Source: Cryptomeria japonica (Eukaryota; Streptophyta; Pinopsida; Cupressales; Cupressaceae). From it: a DNA stretch of 64,000 bases. The notes below the pieces were generated by a model. That model saw only the letters and a list, made by a program, of their open reading frames with translations, had not been told where the DNA came from and did no database searches. Positions 33,701 through 43,325 of this stretch are shown in pieces (within the stretch, counting starts at the first letter, position 1; every line of letters starts with the position of its first letter). The stretch is from assembly GCF_030272615.1 (NCBI RefSeq), contig NC_081412.1, positions 688,010,583-688,074,582 on the forward strand. The letters run 5' to 3'. The position numbers and the translations under genes are program-made.

Positions 33701-34317
33701 TTTGATTTTAATTCAGGAACATAAAGAACATCATGTAATTTCCCATTAGGAACATTCACATCACCAATAGCTTCAACTTTACAACTATGATTATTAGCTA
33801 ATTGAACAGGAATATTAGAAGTATCGGGATGCAAAGATTCAAAACATTCTTTATGAGAAGTAACATGTTGAGATGCACCAGAATCAATAATCCACTCAAG
33901 TGGTTGAGAAACATTATAAGTACATGTAAATGCATGACGAGATGAATTACCATTATTATTATTACCCTTCTTATAATGAGGTTTATGTTGATTATTTTGA
34001 TTATTTTGATTCATGGGCTTTTTACCATTTTGTTTCTTAAAACAATTATTAGTAATATGTCCATCTTTCCCACAATATGTGCAATGGGGTCTTGTTTGAG
34101 AATTATTCCTTTGAGTATTGTGATTATTATTATGATTATTATTATGAGAATTATTATGATAGGATTTAGAATGAGATTGATAATTAGAAGATTTGTGATT
34201 GTTATGATGATTATTATTATGATTATGATTATGTTTATTATTGTTGGATCTAAAGTTATTATTATGATTTTGATTTTTTAGACATAAAGGCATGTTCGCT
34301 ACTTTTAAGAGTACCAA
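30772..34317 (-). CDS. pol: copia pol polyprotein, element D
   Basis: Open for 1,181 codons. Order: Asn/His-rich stretch, zinc knuckle CTYCGKDGHITNNC (CCHC), protease WIIDSGASQHVT, GAG_pre-integrase, integrase (HSDLLGPM, TDNGREYVNN, GVAERKHRTIVEMARC: D, D, E all present), RT with LYVDDLILTS (YVDD), and RNase H with FTDSDLGGD and STEAEYKGC. It ends ILTKPLCKEKFQFHCKNLG and a TAA at 30772-30774 that overlaps the PPT. Length and content are normal for Ty1/copia. The first ~15 residues of this frame overlap gag and probably are not the real start. It is the only polyprotein in the window that looks functional, which fits the near-identical LTRs. Confidence 0.93.
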   Translation of the reverse strand: MVLLKVANMPLCLKNQNHNNNFRSNNNKHNHNHNNNHHNNHKSSNYQSHSKSYHNNSHNNNHNNNHNTQRNNSQTRPHCTYCGKDGHITNNCFKKQNGKKPMNQNNQNNQHKPHYKKGNNNNGNSSRHAFTCTYNVSQPLEWIIDSGASQHVTSHKECFESLHPDTSNIPVQLANNHSCKVEAIGDVNVPNGKLHDVLYVPELKSNLISVPKLCQDYKINFYRGVCYIIDPNTNHVIATAKMDSDNLFKFYEFAPPKYSLLTTVDFTIWHERLGHLNSDYISLMQKANMVDGLPTIVPSQIVCNGCMSGKMHREPFPHGQSWRAYTKLHLVHSDLLGPMENPSIQGSRYALTFVDDFSRRTWIYFLHSKDQVLDVFTEFHMFVERQSGSKIKILRTDNGREYVNNAFNAYLKSFGIKHELTVPYTPQQNGVAERKHRTIVEMARCLLHAKNMDYKFWAEAMACATYLINRTPTKALKDKTPEEAWSGRKPNLQNLRIFGSIAYVHKPKEKRKKLDAKSSPFIFVGYDENTKGYRVYNPITNKVKVARDVCIAEKGIHDCSKVKDDELGQTKVVLVEDQPPSLNPTPNASLSIPSSDSDDDNNNSTPHDSSSSDESITSKRIPKWFKSLIQDSDEYLARMDKLQARRVNYCNYALMTTIMNSNDPKTFDQAKNQPHWQKSMKEEYDTLISNKTWDLVPLPHGKNLVSCKWLYKTKLNANNQVSKFKARLVARGFSQIEGLDYNETFAHVAKMPTIKLVLALASRMNWPIHQMDVKSAFLNGDLHEEIYMSQPPGFIKEGNAHLVCKLKKSIYGLKQSPRDWYSKINEFFLSQGFIRSKNDPNLYIKHSEDDIIIIILYVDDLILTSSSNTLISDIKFQLNQKFQMTDLGLLHYFLGMQIWQTSKGIFLSQSKYAQDLIEKFKMNDAHHVSIPIELGTKLMLDMQTPLVDATLYRQLVGSLNYLTLTRPDIAYSVGLVSRFMSKPQQTHFKVAKRILRYIKGTINVGLFYDANSDFTLKGFTDSDLGGDPNDGKSTCGYCFFVGSGAISWNSKKQQSTSLGSTEAEYKGCTNASKEVLWLRRLLEDLGLPQHEPTPLYCDNQSAIALAKNPVFHARTKHIALQHHFIREQIEDKQVSLLYCKGEDQVADILTKPLCKEKFQFHCKNLGLQPIEGFDVSSPSKA

Positions 34318-34909
34318 ATTGAATTAATTTAGCTTCCTCTTGACGCAATAAATTATGAAAAATATCATATGTTAATTGAGTAGCTAAGCTAGGAATAGCA
34401 AGTTGAGCATGAATATTCGTAATAAATTGTTGAAATTGACGAGGAAGACATTTTTTGAGAATGAGATGAATTAAACGTAAATCAGCAAGAGTAACTCCTA
34501 AACCAGTTAATTGACTATTAACAGAATCAAACTTTAATAAGAATTCATCCATAGTTTTAAAATCCGTATATCTTAGATCTTCAAGTTGATCTTGAAGTTG
34601 AATTTTTCGGGATTCATTTGAGCTATCATAAGTAGTTTTTAAAATTTCCCAAGCTTCATGCGCTTTTGTACAATGTCCAATTAAAACATACAAATCAGGA
34701 ACCATTGAAATACCAATTAAACCAAGTGCTTCCTCATTTTGAGCCTTCCATCTATCGATGTCGGCTTGAGGAGCAGATGTAGCGGGTTCAATTGTTTTAT
34801 CAGTCGCAACATCCAAAAGGTGTTTGAAATGAAAAATAAACGAGATATGTGTTTTCCAAGAATGATAATTGGAACTATTTAATTTAATTTCTGGAATTAA
34901 TGTAGACAT
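34262..34909 (-). CDS. gag: copia gag, element D
   Basis: 215 codons from ATG 34907-34909: MSTLIPEIKLNSSNYHSWKT and a UBN2/Retrotran_gag_2-type body (LKTTYDSSNESRKIQLQDQL, QLTGLGVTLADLRLIHLILK). It ends shortly after an A6 run (minus strand, 34274-34279) where the pol frame takes over by a -1 shift. Either one A has been lost or the ribosome slips there. Plant copia elements usually have one joined gag-pol frame, so a lost A in this run is the simpler explanation. Confidence 0.88.
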   Translation of the reverse strand: MSTLIPEIKLNSSNYHSWKTHISFIFHFKHLLDVATDKTIEPATSAPQADIDRWKAQNEEALGLIGISMVPDLYVLIGHCTKAHEAWEILKTTYDSSNESRKIQLQDQLEDLRYTDFKTMDEFLLKFDSVNSQLTGLGVTLADLRLIHLILKKCLPRQFQQFITNIHAQLAIPSLATQLTYDIFHNLLRQEEAKLIQFGTLKSSEHAFMSKKSKS

Positions 34910-35825
34910 GATAGCAAAATAATGAACAAATTATGCTTAATATTGAAAAAAAATGCCCTCTTGGATAAAAAATAAAAAATTTTTTTAACCTCCTTGATTA
35001 AAAAACTAATCAAATTTGATTAACAAAAATTTTATTTGATTTGATTTTTTTTTTTTTTAAAATAACAAAATATTTAAAAATATTTATGAAAGAAGAATAA
35101 AATAAAAATTTGTAATAATAAATTTTAAAAACTTAAATTTTAGTTAAACAAACTATATTAAAACAACTTTAAATTTTTAATTAAGAAAAAAACTATTTAT
35201 ACAAACAAGGTTTATATAATTAAAAAAATTGTTTTTTTGTTTTTAAAAAACTTTTTTAAAAAAACTTTTTTTTATATATATTAAAAATATGTATAAACGT
35301 GTTTAATGAATGGAGTAATAAGAAAAGAACTTATTAATTTGAAGAAACGCCTCAAATGAAAGGCAGAGGCGCAGAGGCACAGGTGACAGAAACGTTTTTG
35401 CAGGTTATGATAAGTTTGCAGGGAATACACAGTACAGAGACCACAGGGAATGGTCAGGGAGAGTTACAGAGACACAGACCATGTAAGGTAAACAAAACAG
35501 AATCCACAGAGGCGTTATGCTTAGTGCAAACGCATTATAATTTACAAATAAATTATGACTTCAGAGGAACTCAATGATCTGAATAAATTTAATTTGCCAG
35601 CTATTCTATATGTGCAGAAAATTGCATTCCTTTCCTGTTAACGTGGATGATCACGTTTCTGGTATAATCCTCATATAGGCATTTTTAATTTCAGGGGAAA
35701 TTTTGCTTCATCCCAACAGGTACGGTTGAAGTAATCTGTAACAGATATTGAAGAAGTCTTTTCGTTTGAGTATTTATTGTTTTATAAGTTTCGAAAAGGT
35801 CATGGTTTAGGAATTAGGGTTTAGC

Positions 35826-36627
35826 AATAATGGAAGCCTTCATCACCAGAAGAACTGTTGCCTTCGTGAGAAACTCAAAGATCTAAATACAAACTTGTTG
35901 TATTGAGTGTGAGAAGGAGAGACAAAGCCTATACACAAAACAGTTAAGAATGAAAACCCACGCAAACTACAACAAATATAACACAGAAATTAGAAGATCT
36001 TGCTGCACGTGAGTACTGAGGCCGCTGTGTTTCGCAGTTAGCCTCCCGATGAACGTCCTGCCTGCTAATTACTAGCATGCAGTGAAGGACTGGGAGCGTT
36101 CTGACAGTAAACGGTGCTGCAAAGGACAAGGATCGATGCAAAGAACAAGGATCGATGCCGTCTTCTATGAGGATAGACTTCAGCTTGGAAGGAGATGAAT
36201 TTATAAACCAGGTTATTGAAAAGATAAAAGACTACAACAAGACCACTACCAGAGAAGGAGAATATAACTTAGGGGATCAGAGTATGAATGGTTCAGGTGT
36301 TATTGAAAATGAGGGAATAGGTTTTGTGGCAGAAATAAATTCTCTGCATATGAGGAAGTTCAACAGCTTGAATCGGCAAAGAATGAGAGGACAATGGTTG
36401 TTTTAGGGAAAACTATACTGAAAACCGGTAAGAGGACTGGTGTTTTTGAGAGATTTGTGATTGATAATATCTATGATCTTCTTCAAAAGAATTGCAGATC
36501 AGCCATGTCCACCTTGCACGTACCACCTGCACGGCTCCTTCAAGAAGAGCCGTTAAACTTTTTGAGGCTAGTTAAACTATTGAATGTTGAACTTATATTT
36601 TTTTTTATGATTAGGGATCGTTTATAG
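35826..36627 (+). pseudogene. Possible captured host gene pieces in the D leader
   Basis: Plus strand, antisense to the element. Near 35830 a TTAGGGTTTAGCAATA followed by ATGGAAGCC... reads MEAFITRRTVAFVRNSKI and stops. From 36155 a frame reads MRIDFSLEGDEFINQVIEKI and on to 36350. After a shift of frame it continues as SAYEEVQQLESAKNERTMVV, LGKTILKTGKRTGVFERFVI, DNIYDLLQK to 36627. I do not recognise the family. Composition and length suggest former coding exons, but chance is possible. Confidence 0.3.
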
Positions 36628-36887
36628 GTACTTTGAAAATGATTTTAGATTTTAAATTTTCAAAATGAAAAAGAATAAATTATATCTGCCTTAAAGAGAA
36701 ATTATAATAGTTTTCTACAATCAGTTATTCTTACAATATAAACCCTTTTTATTTATCAATAACACCTGCAAATAAAAATGTTAGGACTGAATGGCAGATT
36801 CAAACAAATTGAATCAAAATAGTTGTAAGTAAGAAAAAGGTTAAAATCTGCAAGTGAATCAGAAATGAAGTTTAATGATAAATTAGT

Positions 36888-37080
36888 TTTGGCGGCAAGC
36901 CGACCAAATAAATTAAGAAGACTAAGTTTGGCGGTAAACCTTCCAAACTAAATGAATATGAAATCTAAAATATGTAGGAAAAGAAGTTAGCACTGGAGTT
37001 TTGGCGGCAAGCCTTCCAAAACTTTAAAAATAATTAAATTTAAACTAGAAAGAAGGAACTTTGGCGGCAAGCCTTCCAAA
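36888..37080. repeat. Four 21-bp hairpin repeats in the D leader
   Basis: TTTGGCGGCAAGCCTTCCAA(A)-type units at 36888-36908, 36927-36947, 37000-37020 and 37060-37080. Each can fold as TTTGG/CCAAA plus GGC/GCC with a tiny loop. The second has paired changes (GGT..ACC). Confidence 0.85.
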
Positions 37081-37298
37081 GCCCTTTTTAATAAAAAACT
37101 AACTAGAATAGGAGATTAAACCTGCAGGCAAACTTGTTAACAAGTTTGAAAAAAAATTAAAATTTGAAACCAAAACCCTGCACAATAGAAAATATTAGTA
37201 AAAGAACTTCTTCTCCTCTCAAGAATGCCTCCAACAAGGTGAACTCCACTGAATGGTAACCTTCATCAATGTTAACTTAAAACAAGGATTAGAAACCT

Positions 37299-37310
37299 GC
37301 TCTGATACCA
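37299..37310 (-). other. Primer binding site of element D
   Basis: Minus strand TGGTATCAGAGC directly after the LTR end; the standard initiator tRNA-Met site of copia elements. Confidence 0.95.
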
Positions 37311-37832
37311 TGAAAGGAAATAAAAGAGCAAGGAAAAGAAAATTAATCCAAGAAAGTTTATGATGAAGTAATTGTTACCATGAGAAAAGCAATAAACTTG
37401 GAGAATCACCCAAATGTGAAGAAGGAGGCACGAGAACTTTTGAAAGGGGAAAAGCAAAGAAAAACCCCTTGTGATATTATGAATGAGGCAATGCCTAAAA
37501 ATGAAAGAGAGAGAGAGAGAGAGAGCAAGAAGCTCTTTACAATATTGTCATTAAGAAGAAATGAGAGAGGAGGCATCTCTTAAATAGAGATGAGGAGAGG
37601 AGTTACAAAGTAACTCCCAAATCTATGAATGCCACCATTCATAAAATGTGTGTGCCATGTGTCCACATCCTCTTATGGAGGAAATCTAATATTCCTTAAT
37701 AAAGGAAAATAAAAGAAATGACTTGTCCTCACACATGTACTAGAGGACAAATTACATGTAGGAATTCCAAAGGAATATCCTAAATTAAATAAAAAATAAA
37801 CCTAAGCTAAGTAAAGATTAAATATTCTAACA
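37311..37832 (-). repeat. 5' LTR of element D (522 bp)
   Basis: Same ends as 30241-30764 and followed by the TSD CTTGC. Only a two-base difference in a GA microsatellite is visible by eye. Confidence 0.95.
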
Positions 37833-38239
37833 CTTGCAACTCATTGCCATTGAGATTTAATGTGCGAAGATCTGTTAGATATCCCAACTCCTCTGGAATC
37901 TCCCCTTGCAAAACATTTTGAGCCAATTTTAAAACTGATAATCCCTTACACCTCCCAATGCTTGCAGAAATCACACCAATCAGCTTGTTCTTTGACAAGT
38001 CCAAATATTCATAATTATATGAACCGTTACATATAGAACTTGGAATTTGTCCTGTCAGATTATTCCTGGACAATAATAGAGAGTTTGATGTGCTAATTGT
38101 TGCAGGAAGAGAGCCATTAAACTCATTGTCTGACAGATCTAACATTTCTGAAACAAAATCAAGATCAGGAAGAGAGCCATATAATCTATTCCCATGCAAG
38201 TCTACCATTCTAAAAAGAGTGGAATATCTTGTGGGGTAG
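37833..38239 (-). pseudogene. LRR receptor-like protein, 5' part
   Basis: LRR coding sequence FRMVDLHGNRLYGSLPDLDF, LLLSRNNLTGQIPSSI, YEYLDLSKNKLIGVISASIG, LSVLKLAQNVLQGEIPEELG and LRTLNLNGNELQ. With the TSD counted once, the last codons join in frame to GIIPSSIANCMDLQVF in the 3' part (30240 leftwards), so this is one gene split by element D. On the right the gene stops abruptly at the LTR of element C, so signal peptide and first LRRs are missing from the window. Confidence 0.88.
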
Positions 38240-39298
38240 TGTTGACGTGTATTTTGTACACAACCAAACAAAGAATAAAATATCCAAATGGTACCTTATC
38301 CTCTCTTGATTAAAGTCTCTGAATGCTGAAGATATCGTGAAAAGGATCAATCAGGATGACTTCAAGGTTCTTCGTTGTAGGATCTCTACATGTGGATAAG
38401 CACCAATGGTCGTTGTAAATGTTGTTTCTTCAAGGGGTCATACGCACTTTCTGAGAAAGCTTGTCCGTGTCACTCTCTTTTGATTTCAGGAACAAGATTT
38501 TCCTAATACTAATAGATTCTCAAAAAATAGCAAAAGATAAGGGTTTCAAGGGATGAATGCTAATCTAATCCTAAGAATGACTCAATGTAGGCTAGACTTG
38601 GTAAGACTACCAATTTCAGTATTGCCAAGGAATTACAACTCTACTGGAATTGATGCAATCTTCTAAGGTGATTAGTGATTTTCAAATCATCAAGGATTAT
38701 AGATACTATCATAGAGATACATATCAATATTTCAACAATGATTGAATGTTTAAACAATCTCAATATCTCCAGTTGACCACACAAGGTGTCCTTACAATTA
38801 GTAAGAAGCTAGTGGTTTGGACATGAATCTCACCAAAGATCAAGCACAACACTTAGTCCTTCAAATTTAAATACTACTTCGACTGAGAATGATTCAAGAA
38901 GATAAACAATCATGATAGCCACAAGTATTGCAATAAAACACCATAACTTCAATATTTTATTGATCTCAAAGCCAAATAGCCAACAATTGTTCAAAATTCT
39001 TTCTTCACTACTCAATCTTGCTAAAAAATAACTTTCTTCTCTCCAAGCTCTAACTATTATCTATCATCTAATCTATCAAAATGAAAAATGAATGAGGGTA
39101 TATATAGCATCCTCAAATACAATGAATGGCCCATATCGAAAGAAGATCAATGGCTGAGATTCTGACACCTAAACCCTAATTAGGGTTTGTTACAAAAAGG
39201 TCCCCATTTAGATGAACATTATTAAATGCATAGCCAAATATTTAATTAGCACAAAAATCGAGGAAACATAGACCAATAGGAATTAAGCTGCCACATCA
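38240..39298 (-). repeat. 3' LTR of element C (~1.06 kb)
   Basis: The left end TGTTGACG cuts the receptor-like coding sequence. The right end is set at ...GCCACATCA (39298), three bases before the accessory ORF stop, and is tentative because the second LTR is outside the window and no convincing PPT is seen. A sense TATATATA near 39095-39102 lies ~200 bases into the LTR. Confidence 0.6.
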
Positions 39299-39300
39299 TC

Positions 39301-42300
39301 CTATAAAAACTTTTCATCTAGAACCTTGTTCCCTTTCCTATGCTCTTTCTTAGCATATCCAACGAATCTGGACACAATTCCTTCAATCTCAGCAATGGGA
39401 ATCTCAGGAAGATTCTTCATTCGTTCTTCCAAGTGAATGACCTGATCAAAAGCAGTGAGAAGAGCTGTCTCCCATCCAGGTTCAAGTTCTTTGATCTTCT
39501 CAATCAGGAGCATGGTAGCGAACATCAGATCTTGTTGCTCATTTGTGATGACGTTCTCCTCTTTGCAAAACATGACCTTGAGTCTCTCCTCCAACTCTTG
39601 GATGTCCACATCTATCTCAATCTCGATCCACCACCAAGAATGGTACACAATACTTCAAACACCCTATCTTGAATTGGATGGATGATACCTTCAACTTGAT
39701 TGCATTTGGTGCTGATGTCTTCAAAAAGGACCTCTTTCATCTGGAGCAAAGCTGACCACTGTAGGAAGTTATGAGTTCCTCCATCCATTATCTTTTCTTG
39801 TGCCAGGATCTGTCTTGGTGTTTGCCTTATTACTTGCAGGACAAGAATGATAACATCTCTAGTGTGAGTGAAAGTGGCTACAATTATCATTAAATTATGG
39901 ATAATCTCAAGGACCTGGATAGCTCGATGAATTGTCTTCACCATTCTTGTTGCAAATTCAATGGCTATCATGTGGGATTTATCAATCCAAGAGCTCATAA
40001 GCTGAACCAAGCTTTTGACCCTTTCTGCTTCGCCAACTGATTCAAGAGGAAGTGCTTGTAAAGGAGATACTGCTGGATCCTGACATCTTAAGGGCTAATT
40101 GAGATGACTAAAATAGCCTCTCCAAGCACCTCTCTCTCTCTCTCAAGATTCTTGTTCTTTTCCATTTCTTCCTTAAGTTTGTCTTTAAGTGCTTCAAATG
40201 AATCGGTTGCTTTTTCCATTGCTTGTTTAGTAGTGAGTGGACCAAGCTCAAATGTTTCTAAGTCATACTCATCTGCAAGAATTTCACCTTCATACTTGTC
40301 TACTACTAGTGTAGCTATTTGCAATTTCCTGGATCTTGTCTCATCCCTTATCACCTTGGACATCTTTGTGGCCTTCTTCTTTTCCATTACCTCTTGATAA
40401 TTTCCTATAAGGCTTTCTAAATCAAATACATCTTCTTCTTCTTCAACCACAATCACCCTTGTCAGTCTCTCTTTTAACCAATCCGGGATGGCAGATCTTG
40501 TTTCTCTTACTTATATTTCTTTAGGCAGTGGTTCATCTTCTTGGAGAGGAGATGTCGCTTCTTCATCATTCCTCTCTTCATGTAGCTCATTAGCATCAAC
40601 TTGGGGAGACTGACTTGAGGAATGTTGAGGTGTCGGTCCATTCTCTGGCTTATCATTTTGCACCATGGATTCCATAGATTCATCAACTTCAGGTACCATC
40701 TTCTCTTGACCTTCCCCTTGGCTTTCCTTCTTTTCATGTCGAGAAGATGTGCTTGATGGGTGATCTCGATTGGCCTCTTGTTTCTTCTTGGAAGATTCCC
40801 TTTTCTCAGGTCTTTCTTTCCTCTTTGCACCTCTAGGATGAGAAGTGTTCTCACTCACGCTTGCTTCTCCTTCCTTTGGTCTTGTCTCTAAAGTAAAAGT
40901 CATTGATACATTCTGCTCTCTCAACTTCTGATGTTGTACATCCACCAATTTGCGAGTACATGATAAAATAGGAGCCATCAATGCTCTCAAGTCTAAAACC
41001 TCGGGCTCATTCCAATCTATCTTCACTCTTTTATCTTCTTTGTCATAGGACGACTGGAGGTATCTGCCATTATCTTGGGCTTGATCAGCCACTCTATAAA
41101 CTTTGCATTTCCTGATGAAATCTAAAGGTAGCCTGGAATGCATCTTTCTTTTAACTTCTAAATCACTTGAGAGATTCATCCAAAAGTCCTCCACCTGAAA
41201 CTCATGTTTGTACTTCTTACCGACTGTCTCCTCCATATAACTGTAAGGATCAAAATTCTCCCGCGAGGCAAAGGATGTGAATGAATATAAAAATAATTCC
41301 TTCTCTGCATCTTCCGAGGCTTGAGTGTTAGGACATACCTCAACTGAATTCCCCAATATGATGGGCATGAGAATTCCATTTCCATGCTTGTGTCTGGATG
41401 CCTTCACATAAGCTGCCAACTATCTGGTCACCTCAAGTAGCACTATCCTGTCTATCGGATATCTCGACAACATGTAGGGAGGTGAAGGGCACCCTTGAAC
41501 TCTGATGCATGTAAACTTTTGGAACTGGATGAACCATGCACCATACTTCTTCACAAGTTCTTGTGCATCCAGAGATAGTCGATTATGAATCCCACCTTGC
41601 AATATCCTAGTGATGTTCATCATGAAGGTATCATTGATTAACTTGTAGTCACTTCCAGGCGGATGATGTAGATGAACATAAGAGTCACAAACTCTGACTT
41701 CTCTGGGTCCTCTTCCGATCACTCCTCTATGAGGTAGCCCTGCATAATCAAAACTCCTGATCAAGGCATATATAACATATGAGCTCATGTGGAATGATTT
41801 GGTAGGTCTTAGCCTTCTCAACTGCACATCCAGCCTATTGCTAATAATTCTGGCCCAATGAAGCATTCCTTTTCCTTGGACTATCACTTGAATGAAGAAG
41901 AACATCCACTTTTCAAAGTAGAAGGCTTGAGGATCCCTTGTAACTCGATTGAGAAAAGTTATCAAATCTTTGTACTCCTCTTGGAAGTCGATCCTATGTG
42001 GTGTGTTGGGAATCTTGTTCAGGCGAGGCCGAATTTTGAGCAACCAATTCTTATTGATGAGATTCAAACAAGTGTCAGGATCATCTTCGTACATTGACTT
42101 GGCTCCTTCTAGGCTTTTGTAAATCATATCTTTATGCTCTGGAAGATGAAGAGCTTTACTTATAGCTTCCTCTGAAAGGTAAGCTAAGGTGTTCCCTTCT
42201 TTGGATACGATCGAGCTTGATTGTGAGTCATAGTGGTGGGCACACTCGATCATTAGCTCATGACACTTGACTGCTGGAGGGAAACCTGCCACCTTGATGA

Positions 42301-42508
42301 TGCCACTTTCAATTATTTTCTTCGGAACAGGTGATGGCTTGCCAATGTAGGGGACCTCTCAAAACTTCTTCACATTGAAGTTTCCCAAGTTGGTGTCTCT
42401 GATATTACTCCATTTGGACACGATCCTAGTCTTCAATTTGTCATTCTTCCAATCTTCCTTGATGAGAGCCGGGCGACTAGTAGATGCTCCTGCCTTTGGA
42501 GTCGCCAT
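39301..42508 (-). pseudogene. Accessory 3' ORF of element C (~1,070 codons)
   Basis: Sense-oriented ORF downstream of pol, from ATG 42506-42508 (MATPKAGASTSRPALIKEDW). One frame runs to ~40088 through TGA 42359, TAG 41417-41419 region, a stop at 40511 and a stop at 40088; two frame changes follow near 40080 and 39645. The N-terminal ~380 codons are globular (CHELMIECAHHYDSQSSSIV, YFEKWMFFFIQVIVQGKGML, DYAGLPHRGVIGRGPREVRV). They recall the uncharacterised plant transposon proteins found downstream of pol in Athila-type elements, by style only. Then come a charged Ser/Glu/Lys-rich linker and a C-terminal coiled coil (LKDKLKEEMEKNKNLERERE). No signal peptide or membrane span, so nothing supports an envelope protein. 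Function unknown. Confidence 0.6.
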
Positions 42509-43325
42509 CTTGACACCTACACAACACTTCAAAATTAGTCCTAGAGCATTAAGGGGTAGAAAATAAGACTCAAAAAGGAAGATTCAAGATATTAATTAGG
42601 AAACTTCATGATAAATCTAGAGTTATCATTTCCTAATTAACTAATCAACACTTAGACCTTTCTAAAAAAAGTGTCTAAAATCAAGTCTTGAACAAGAATG
42701 TTAAGATAATTTCGCCATACCTCCTCTTGAGTACTAACTCTAAAAATGATGCAAGAAAAATGGATTTCGCTAGGCAAAGTTTAAATCATAGCCCTCTCTT
42801 GGATGAATTGTGCCTCCTCTAGCTTCAAAAGAATAAACTCCACCCTCCTTAGCCTTCAACACTTAGAAGAAATTTGCTCCAAACAAGCTATATTTCGCTT
42901 CTCCAATTTGCTCTGCAATTTCGCACTTAGAAGGAATGATTGAATGATTTGAAATGTGAAGCAACACTCCTCCAATATACAGAGCGCTCACCCTACTCCC
43001 TTCAAGGCCGACTTGGTGAAAAAGGAGTTAAAAAAAATAAAAAAATCTCCAAAAAGGGTGGCCGACTTGCAAAATAAAGGCAAAATAATGCCTTGAGCGC
43101 TCATTAATAAATTTTAATTTAATAAAAAATTAATTTTAGATGCCTCCAAAGTAAAATTTTGATTTGTTTAAGGCTTAAAATTAATTTATTAAATGCAAAA
43201 TGCTTTTAAATTAATGCACATTTAAATTTAATTTTCCAAATGTCTCAAAATTAGCAATTTTGGCGATTTAGTGCAAATTGGAGAATATTCGTGTTTAAAC
43301 AAGGCTTAATGAAGTTTCATGATGA
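42509..43325. other. Noncoding spacer upstream of the accessory ORF
   Basis: AT-rich, no gene. Contains runs such as AATTAATTTTAGATGCC. It could hold the promoter or 5' UTR of the accessory ORF; no clear signal seen. Confidence 0.45.

Larger units (their letters stand above)
34910..37298 (-). other. Unusually long leader of element D (2.4 kb)
   Basis: Copia leaders are normally short, but here 2.4 kb separate PBS and gag. The gag-proximal part (34910-35330) is very AT-rich. The middle contains plus-strand coding-like sequence (listed separately), and the PBS-proximal part has four hairpin repeats. Confidence 0.6.
30241..37832 (-). mobile_element. Element D: complete Ty1/copia retrotransposon (7.6 kb)
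   Basis: LTRs 30241-30764 and 37311-37832, TSD CTTGC at 30236-30240 and 37833-37837, PBS for initiator tRNA-Met, PPT, gag and pol. By eye the LTRs differ only in the length of a GA run (30434-30456 against 37508-37526), so the insertion is recent. The reading frames are open except at the gag/pol junction. It lies inside a coding LRR of the receptor-like gene. Confidence 0.95.

Noticed and set aside
39301-42508. Envelope gene in element C
   Set aside because: Position fits but no signal peptide, membrane segment or fusion-type region is visible.
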